Positions 57,644 through 64,000 of a stretch of DNA of 64,000 nt are shown piece after piece. The notes beneath the pieces are model-generated. The model saw only the letters and a list, made by a program, of their open reading frames with translations. It did no database searches and was not told the origin of the DNA. Source of the stretch: Diphasiastrum complanatum (taxonomy: Eukaryota > Streptophyta > Lycopodiopsida > Lycopodiales > Lycopodiaceae); NCBI GenBank assembly GCA_029204225.1, contig CM055098.1, forward strand, positions 47,371,939 to 47,435,938, given 5' to 3'. Every line of letters begins with the position of its first letter. The stretch's first letter is position 1. Made by a program: the position numbers and the translations under genes.

Positions 57644-58048
57644 TGGTGTGGAGTACAGAAGGCAAAGATGGGGTGGTAGTGGTCTAGCATGGTGGTGAAA
57701 AGTTGATGACTTACATCCACGCTAGAGTGTCCGGAGACAACTATGAGTCAGAAGGATTGAACTGGAGAGGAACATCGGTGGGAATTGGAGTAATGGAGGA
57801 TGTGATAGTAATGGAAGGGGTGGTTAGAAATTGGAACAGAGGTAGAAGTAGTATCAATGGAAGAGATGGGTTTGGAAACAGAAGCAGTCGTTGTGGGTGG
57901 AACGGAAGAAGAGGAGCGGCAACAGAAATAGGAGGAGGGGGCCGTATAGAAGAGGAACTGGCAATGGTAGATGCTGGAGTTGTTATTGGTGTGGTGGTGG
58001 TGGTGCGACATCTAGTGGTAGGTGGAGATGAGGAGGAAGGGACAACGT
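57644..58048 (-). pseudogene. Gypsy-like gag, copy 2, Ser/Thr-rich middle segment
   Basis: Lies between the solo LTR and the copia L insertion. The minus strand encodes low-complexity His/Ser/Thr/Pro-rich sequence (HHHHHTNNNSSIYHCQFLF, SVPPTTTASVSKPISSID in shifting frames). It joins 60800-61385 and 54926-56853 into one broken coding region once the two insertions are removed. Confidence 0.45.
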
Positions 58049-58084
58049 TGATGAGAAGCGAAGATTTCTCTCACGAGTAATCAT

Positions 58085-58560
58085 CTCGAGTACTTTGCTT
58101 CACAGAATGACTGGGCTACAACAGTCTGCTTCTTGTTGACCCAGAGAACTGTTGCTCCTGATGCGATGGTGCACCCTCCTGAGACACTTTTACAATTGTC
58201 CTTGAGAGATGCCCAGCTAGCATCGCTGTAGGAAAGTATCCTGAAACCTGCACCATGACAATAACACAAGCCATAATCTCTCATTAATTGAAAATATTGC
58301 AAAATTTGTTTTGCAATCTTCCAATGTGTCGAGCCTGGCTCATCTTGAATTTTGCATAAGCAATATCAGGACGTGTGTCATCTGCAAGGTACATCAATGA
58401 TCCTATTAGCTTCCTATAAGGTGTGAGATGCATCTGTTCTCTCTCTTTCTCAGACTTCAGACAGTAATCGCTTGTCACCACCGTCCCTGCGAACATTGGA
58501 GTATTCGCTCCTTTGCTATTCAGCATCTCAAAGTCCTCTAGGATCTTCTGGTGTATCCGG
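58085..58560 (-). pseudogene. Element L RT end and truncated RNase H
   Basis: 58526-58284 reads YRKLIGSLMYLADDTRPDIA and AKFKMSQARH. A frameshift leads to 58302-58085: ILSYSDASWASLKDNCKSVS, GGCTIASGATVLWVNKKQTV and VAQSFCEAKYS. This corresponds to the SDADWA...STAEAEY region, where the frame breaks off at the LTR remnant, so the catalytic C-terminal part of RNase H is missing. Confidence 0.75.
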
Positions 58561-59372
58561 ACTAGTGAAGGTATAACTTACCTCCCTCGTAGTCCCTTTC
58601 AATTCTCATCATTCTTCTTTCGAAGCTTATCAAGAATATGTGCATAAGCTGCACAGCCAAAGATTCTGACGTGAGACAGGTTGGGCTTTCTATCCCACCA
58701 TAGCTCGAACCTCCTACTAAGATCACATTGAATGGAAGCAGATGTCAGAATGCACTAGCTTCAGAATCTTGGTCATTTTGTAGGAGTCTTTGATGAATGG
58801 AGTGCGGACATCTTGCCCTTCAAACATGCATCACATGTGGTCAAACTAGTTGCATTCAAGATGTTGACCCCTATTATTGTTCCATGATGGCTTGCTTGGT
58901 GAACTGTCATTGAGTTTATGTGAAAGAGTCTCCTGTGCCACATAGTGTCTAGCTGGTCATCATGAGTCTGATGCACCTGATCTATAGGTAGGCATACTTT
59001 CAGATGAAATAGATTACCTTTCCTTATGCCTTGAGTGATCAGACTACTGATACTAGCGTCAATCACATTGCATGCTTCGTTAGAAAACGTTACACACATC
59101 GCTGCATCTGCTATTCTTTCTACAAAAAGCAAGTCTTGTTGCAGAGTAGGCACGAACAGATTGTCTTCGAGTCGTTTGTCTCTGCCATTAGTGTTGAGCC
59201 ATAGTGAACCAATAATGTTCACTTGATGTCTAGATCCATCTCCAAGAACTATGAATCTTGAGGGATCTTCACTTCTGAAATCAGACATTATTCGTCTTGA
59301 TGTCATGAAGTGTGAGGTGGCTTCTGGTTCTAGGGTCACCTCATGTGTCTGATGCTGCACACATGTCTTCAT
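58561..59372 (-). pseudogene. Element L protease-like and GAG-pre-integrase region
   Basis: 59372-58773 (199 codons open): HEVTLEPEATSHFMTSRRIM occupies the protease active-site position, where DSGAT(S)H is expected. Here the triad reads EPEA, so the catalytic Asp is lost. FIVLGDGSRHQVNIIGSLWL, LEDNLFVPTLQQDLLFVERI and LDTMWHRRLFHINSMTVHQA (GAG-pre-integrase) follow, ending TTCDACLKGKMSALHSS. Downstream the integrase core is absent; only short C-terminal scraps lie at 58770-58560. Confidence 0.75.
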
Positions 59373-60364
59373 AGATGTAGATGGTTGAATAGTTTCTGTT
59401 CGTTCTTTCTTCGCCCATTTTCAAGCTCTCGGGCTCCTTGACATAGGATGAACTATTGTTATTCTCCTGTCTGTTCTGTGTTGACTTGTTCCTCGAGTTT
59501 TGGCGGCAATCCATGGCTGCGTGACCCTTCTTGTGGCAATGGATACACTGGGATTGAGCCAGCATGTATCTATTGTATGCTCGTATCTTCTGCATCTCAT
59601 GCAATTCTTCTTGTCTGCACCTTGCTGCTTCGACCTCCCTTTGCTCTTCCAGTTGCCTTTGCTGGCCCTCTCTGCTTGCCGGTCACAATCTTGCCTCTGA
59701 TTTGACTCCCTCTTAGGCTTAAGTTGTTTCTCGGATTTTTCTTTGTTGCTGTAGAGGGCCTGGTCAAAACCATCTTTGTGATCAAGATGTTCTCTGGCCT
59801 CGACTTCCTCTCGAATCTCGACAATTACCCTTTTGAGGTTCATGGTAGGATCTTTCACGAGCAGGCTTCTTATTGTCTAGAATAATCTGGGTAAGGCCTC
59901 ACCAGGTACGTGAGCTGCTTCTCAGCTAACACAACGTTCTCTGCTCCAAAGTTATGTAGTGACAAAAACAGATTCTTCATCTTTCTCATGAAAGAAGTGA
60001 GGTCTTTTCCATCCCACTGTAGATTCGTCAGATGATCTTCCAGCATCATGATTTGACTTCTTGACTTCGTCTGAAATCTGGTGAGCAATGCATCCCACAT
60101 CTCCTTAGCTTTGGAGAGTGTAGCTAGGTCAAGTGTGAGGCTATCTTCGATAGAAGATGATAGCAAGGCTACTGCCTTGTTCTCCCTCCATTCGCGTAGC
60201 TCCTTGCCTATTGTCGTAGGCATTTCTTCTGTGCCATCCACCTAGGGAAAGAGTCCTTCGCCCTTGAGTATCAGTGATGTCTTAACTTTTCAGGCTAGAA
60301 AGTTAGATCCTGAAGAATCAAGTACTGTGCAGTTCTTACTATGCATGCTACTGATCGAAGCCAT
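59373..60364 (-). pseudogene. Element L gag with two zinc knuckles
   Basis: ATG at 60364 opens MASISSMHSKNCTVLDSSGS, NFLA, then TGA at a Trp position, KVKTSLILKGEGLFP and a TAG at the next Trp. The open block 60241-59870 carries SKAKEMWDALLTRFQTKSRS and LTSFMRKMKNLFLSLHNFG. After a frameshift 59858 onward reads NLKRVIVEIREEVEAREHLD and DGFDQALYSNKEKSEK. A first knuckle CMRCRRYEHTIDTC is followed, one frameshift later, by a second, CIHCHKKGHAAMDC; both keep CX2CX4HX4C. Same subfamily as 1-543. Confidence 0.8.
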
Positions 60365-60466
60365 TGCTTCTGGAGTCTGTTTCCTTGTTGATGGTTCTTT
60401 GTCTGAATGCTTGGCATCCTGGATCTGATAGCTTTTTGGCTATGTCAGAATATGACAAGATGACCT

Positions 60467-60478
60467 GCTCTGATACCA
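60467..60478 (-). promoter_or_regulatory. Primer-binding site of element L
   Basis: Minus strand TGGTATCAGAGC, two bases from the LTR end CTTCTCATCA. Confidence 0.85.
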
Positions 60479-60479
60479 T

Positions 60480-60799
60480 TGATGAGAAGTGAAGCTTTCG
60501 TGACCGTGACTCAAGCACGACTCTCTCTGCGACTCGGATGGAGTTCAGATGCGATCGTTGGACACTGCCTGCTAAATCACTCCTACGGTCCTCCAGAGTG
60601 TAGTCAGGCACTGTTGATCTATGTTTATAAAATTAATGCAGCATTCAACATAGTTCGTGATCGTCTCCTTTGACTTTCGTGTTTGCGAAATTTTTCGTGT
60701 TTCGTGTCTCCTGACTTTCGTGTTCGCGAACATCTTCATCCGGCCGAGGCTGAAAGCTAGCAAGGCTTTGTAAACAGAAACATTTTGTTTCTTCAAGCA
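60480..60799 (-). repeat. Element L 5' LTR
   Basis: Ends on the minus strand with CACTTCTCATCA; the same end occurs at 58049-58084 with substitutions. The outer (right) end is set at TGCTTGAAG from the TG rule and the break in the gag frame near 60799, so it is approximate. Repeated TTTCGTGTTxGCGAA motifs lie near 60675-60730. Confidence 0.65.
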
Positions 60800-61385
60800 C
60801 CACGCATTCTTTTGTTTGTCGTCATGTCAGTAACTACAGATTGGACAGATGTGGATGTTGTAGATGGAGGATAGAGGTTAGTATGTGGCACTATGGATGA
60901 TAGAAGGCTGGAACAGCAGAAACTGCACGCTTTCATCTCGAGAAGTGCACAGGCAAAGTTACACAGCAGGGGGCTTACTACGATATGCTCATGTGTGTTG
61001 GGTTTGATGGAGATTGTTAGTTCGTGGATGAGGAAGGCATGCCAGTCGTATGGCATAACTGTGGGGCTAGGAAATCCCAGGAAGGACTCCACAATCTGAC
61101 TCAGCAGCGTGGACTGGATTCTGTCCTTACGAAATGTTGAAACAACCAGAAAGTTATTCAACAGATGCGCAGCCACCTGAATGACTGGTTTCGTGATAGC
61201 CTCTATCAGGTACCCCTTGTTAGTTTGGATCAGAATTTCTGGTGCAGTCTGGGTGACGAAAGATTTTATCAGGGCTTTTGCCTGATGATGAGAGATGGGC
61301 TGGCGGTCACCGGACATAATGCCGACAGTGAATATCGAGTCCACATTAACCCGTACCTTGTACATGGTACCTTGGTATAGGAAGG
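60800..61385 (-). pseudogene. Gypsy-like gag, copy 2, N-terminal domain
   Basis: Open on the minus strand: LSFLYQGTMYKVRVNVDSIF, TVGIMSGDRQPISHHQAKAL, APEILIQTNKGYLIEAITKP, VIQVAAHLLNNFLVVSTFRK, TVMPYDWHAFLIHELTISIK and HIVVSPLLCNFACALLEM, ending at the L insertion. Copy 3 (plus strand) has YQGTMYKVWMNVDS and IMSGDRQPISH. The domain is globular and helical but I do not recognise it. Its 5' side meets copy 3 head-to-head at about 61385. Confidence 0.55.
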
Positions 61386-62178
61386 ACAACCTGAATCCTC
61401 GCAGAACCTTCATAGAGCAGTCAAATCACCTTCTGAACCTTTGCAAACTTCTCTAAGGTCATAGAATATTGTGAAGAAGGTCCTTGCAAAAATTTGGTTG
61501 GAATTGAACTGGGAAAAGTGCATTTCACCTAATACACACTCTAATTTTCGCTGTATAGGGGCAGAATTTGAGTCATTTGTCACTTTACCTAGCGAAGCTC
61601 TACCGAAATTTCAAGCAAAATTTCCAAGTTCTCCGTTTTCTACCAAACTTCCTACCAGCCATCATATGCACTCACCAATCTCAGATCTACGCTTAGAACC
61701 ATCATTGCCACCATCCATCTTCCGATTTCCATAGTTTTCTACTTTTTAACCTTTTTACTATTTCTACCATTTTTGTCACTTTTTCCAACTTTTCTCTATT
61801 AACAGACTTAACCTCACACCGCTAATATGGCCTCCTCTTCCTCTTCTGATGACTCTGGCACCAAGAAGGTGATCCAATGGGAAGTGCCATCCGCCACTCA
61901 GATTTGGGCTTTGCCTTCTGACACCTTGATAAATCCTTGGCTTCAAATTATTGGTCCTCTTCTTGAAGCAATGGGATTTTACCTAGCGCTTTTCTGTTTT
62001 GACATTAACATGGAACTTGCCCTTCACGCTTATGCTTTTTGGGATGCGTAGAAGTCATGTTTCTACTTCCTGTACCAAGGTACCATGTACAAGGTATGGA
62101 TGAATGTAGACTCCTTGGTCACCATAGGCATAATGTCTGGTGATCGCCAACCTATCTCCCACTGCCAAGCTAAGAGCA
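61386..62178 (+). pseudogene. Gypsy-like gag, copy 3, 5' region and N-terminus
   Basis: 61386-61720 aligns with the promoter-like region of copy 1 (minus strand 53790-53500): CCTTCTGAACxTTxGCA, TTTTGGTTGGAA and CGAAGCTCTA blocks. An ATG at 61827 opens MASSSSSDDSGTKKVIQWEV, PSATQIWALPSDTLINPWLQ, IIGPLLEAMGFYLALFCFDI and NMELALHAYAFWDA. A TAG at 62049 follows, then FYFLYQGTMYKVWMNVDSLV and IMSGDRQPISHCQAK, where element K is inserted at 62179. The position after the promoter-like region suggests this ATG is the true gag start. Confidence 0.55.
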
Positions 62179-62442
62179 TGTTAGAAATCAATAATAAACT
62201 TCATGGTTACACTTCCTAGTTACTGTTTACGATGTACTTTATTACTAGCTGTAACTAGTCGTAGGATAGTCTAGTAGTCTACTCCTAGGTTCTCTCTCTC
62301 TATCAAGGTTCAGGGTTTATATGTACATTTTACATTCAGTATGAGTTAGTGTGATAGAGTAATATTGCATGTTCTTCTTCCGTCTCCCTACTTGGTGATT
62401 GCTTATGGTGAATGCTTGATGTTGCATTTCTAAGTGTTGACA
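62179..62442 (+). repeat. Element K 5' LTR
   Basis: A short 264-bp LTR, TGTTAGAAATC...TTTCTAAGTGTTGACA. CTATCAAGG and TTTATATGTACA near 62300-62320 are promoter candidates. Followed immediately by the primer-binding site. Confidence 0.85.
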
Positions 62443-62455
62443 TGGTATCAGAGCA
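62443..62455 (+). promoter_or_regulatory. Primer-binding site of element K
   Basis: TGGTATCAGAGCA directly after the LTR, a perfect initiator-Met-tRNA core. Confidence 0.9.
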
Positions 62456-62988
62456 ACGATAGTCTTGCATGTCTGATTAGTGGATACAACTTGTCACATG
62501 CTCCACAACGAAGTGAGAAAGTCCTTCACAGGAGGTGAAAGCTTGGAGAGACAAAAACAGCTGGAAGAAATACTTCTTGATATATTTTGCAGGTTTTGGA
62601 GCTCATAGTTATTAGTAAGAAACAAAGACACAGTCCCGAAGGCATCAGAAAGGCCAGGGCAACATCAAACAGATTGAAAATCCTGTTGAGTGGAAAAAGC
62701 TTTACAATATTTTTTTTAGTCTTTGTGAAAAATGTCATTTGTCAGAGAGTTGTGCCAAGAAATCACTCATTTGTTTGTTTGGGGTACTACAAATCACAAC
62801 AAACAGTGTCTAGTACTACCATTTAGAGCTTTGAGACTTCATACCTTTCGCATTACTGATATTTGTCTGTTTGAACGATCACTCGTTTCAAAATCTAAGC
62901 AAAGATGAGGTGATGTAGCCGTCGCGCCGAAGTAGAGAATCTAGAATATTCCCTCTGAAAGTTTTTATATTCTTTTTTTTTTGTACCA

Positions 62989-63213
62989 ATATCAGATCCA
63001 AGCACGCTAGCTAAAGAGAAACCCGAGCAATTGTACATCCACGCTCCAGTCCGATATTGTCCGTATCGGATCCAAGCACACGAGCTAAAGAAAATTTTGA
63101 GCAGTTGTGCATCCGCGCTCCAGTCCGATATCGCATGCTCCAATATCAGATCCACGCGCACAAGTTAAAGAGAATCCTGAGCAGACGTACTTCCGCGCTT
63201 CATTCCGATATCA
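62989..63213. repeat. Three tandem repeats (74-80 bp) in the K leader
   Basis: Copies begin at 62991, 63065 and 63145 with ATCRGATCCAxGCxC, pass through GAGCTAAAGA-like and GAGCARxxGTxC blocks and end CGCTCCAGTCCGATAT. The flanking half-site GATATCxG resembles the GATCCGATAT motifs of the 36-37 kb repeats. Confidence 0.8.
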
Positions 63214-63285
63214 GGTGTATAACCAGAAAAATATACAGTTCTATGGGTGTGATAAATTACTTGATCCGAACTCATCTGTTTAGTA

Positions 63286-64000
63286 ATGGAAACTCTAAGC
63301 GAGAGTCTCCTCAATGAGTCAAGCAAATTGGAAGGAGCCGACAACTATGTAGTTTGGAAATTCAAACTAAAAAACATTTTGATGGAAAAGGAGCTATGGG
63401 TGATTGCGACAGGTGAGAGACAAGGCCAGTGATTGAAGAAGATCAGCGGGCATTTGACAAGAGAAAACGGAAAGCACAAAATGTCATCAACTTATCAGTT
63501 AGAGATGCAATTATTCCCTACATTTCAGATTCAGAAGGACCAAAAGAAGCATGGGATACGTTGAAGGCATTGTTTGAGACCACAAACACATCTCGAGTGC
63601 TATTCCTGAAGAAAAAGTTGCACACATTGCGGATGGATGATGGTGCAACTGTTGTTGATTACCTATTGAAGATCAAAGAGATTCGTGACCAATTAGCAGC
63701 AGTTGGAGAGCGAGTACAAGATCGTGAGATTGTGCAATTGACATTGAGTAGTTTGAGTGAGTCACATCAAATGTTTGTGACAAGTATAGCCACACGGGAA
63801 AATCTTCCGACCTATGAAGAGTTAGGTGGATTGCTTTTGTAGGAAGAACCCCATCAAGAGAACTTGAGTCATCGCAATTGGGGTTTGATCAAGCTCTTGC
63901 AGTGAGAGGACGTGTTGGCAGATTTGGTCATAGAAGACACCAATCAAGAGGTGGAAACTCATATCATGGATCATTCCAACAATTTCAAGAACAATCCAAT
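63286..64000 (+). pseudogene. Element K gag (5' part, frameshifted)
   Basis: ATG 63286 opens METLSESLLNESSKLEGADN, YVVWKFKLKNILMEKELWVI and ATGERQ, then a one-base loss near 63425 shifts to VIEEDQRAFDKRKRKAQNVI, PKEAWDTLKALFETTNTSRV, LFLKKKLHTLRMDDGATVVD and REIVQLTLSSLSESHQMFVT. A TAG at 63840 and another frameshift follow. The Arg/Gly-rich tail (QALAVRGRVGRFGHRRHQSR) runs to the window end. UBN2-type copia Gag of a family distinct from H, D and G; the zinc knuckle would be just outside. Confidence 0.8.

Larger units (their letters stand above)
58049..60799 (-). mobile_element. Ty1/copia element L, minus strand
   Basis: Minus-strand order: 5' LTR (60799-60480, TGCTTGAAG...CTTCTCATCA, about 320 bp), primer-binding site (60478-60467), gag, protease/GAG-pre-integrase, RT remnant, RNase H. 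It is inserted in the gypsy-like gag. Integrase and most of RT are deleted. A second deletion joins mid-RNase H (58085) directly to the last 36 bp of the 3' LTR (58049-58084). I could not match target duplications with certainty. Confidence 0.8.
62179..64000 (+). mobile_element. Ty1/copia element K, 5' end, plus strand
   Basis: A 5' LTR (62179-62442), primer-binding site, 830-bp leader and gag, truncated by the window end. Inserted into the gypsy-like gag after GAGCA, the expected target duplication if the right end lies outside. Gag has at least two frameshifts and one stop. Confidence 0.85.

Noticed and set aside
57703-58080. Gly/Arg-rich 125-codon plus-strand frame
   Set aside because: Antisense of the Ser/Thr-rich gag segment; composition is explained by the other strand.

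Overview
This window looks like repeat-dominated nuclear DNA of a land plant with a large genome. The evidence is many nested, decayed Ty1/copia and Ty3/gypsy LTR retrotransposons, primer-binding sites of the plant initiator-Met-tRNA type (TGGTATCAGAGC), AT-rich spacers and long (GA)n microsatellites. I see no tRNA, rRNA, bacterial operon or CRISPR array. The species cannot be named from the sequence; a gymnosperm or a seed-free plant is possible.

Layout. 1-1010: 3' part of a minus-strand copia gag with its primer-binding site. 1011-3480: AT-rich spacer with a 120-bp tandem duplication. 3480-11045: two minus-strand copia elements (A and B) fused head-to-tail by deletion. 11590-15935: plus-strand copia C with two recognisable LTRs. 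16231-21579: minus-strand copia D, carrying a small inverted-repeat element in its gag. 21646-24780: minus-strand copia E, joined in frame to a Ty3/gypsy integrase. 25615-28029: plus-strand F, a 528-codon open frame of mixed origin followed by an LTR. 28030-31429: minus-strand copia G.

31578-38987 and 47704-52110 hold the only non-retroelement genes I can support. 'Beta' is a multi-exon gene resembling large uncharacterised, transposase-like eukaryotic proteins. It is present as a plus copy (31.6-34.3 kb) and a minus copy (47.7-52.1 kb). 'Alpha' is an acidic protein gene at 37.1-39.0 kb with a TATA box and a spliceable intron. Alpha and the minus beta copy are convergent. Their shared 3' ends were tandemly duplicated (about 555 bp), and one repeat was then split by an 8.7-kb copia array (38988-47698, LTR-H1-LTR-H2-LTR) flanked by the 5-bp target duplication TGCCT. 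The unsplit repeat preserves the empty site. H1 is a nearly complete copia. H2 has its reverse transcriptase replaced by about 1 kb of unrelated sequence, and the beginning of that sequence also sits in element E.

52206-62178 is a mosaic: a copia RNase H/LTR fragment (J), three copies of a gypsy-like gag region, a gypsy integrase fragment, a solo LTR with a perfect target duplication, and minus-strand copia L. 62179-64000 is the 5' end of plus-strand copia K, which runs off the window. Nearly every element has stops, frameshifts or deletions. Several unrelated LTR families share the palindrome CACACGTGTG.
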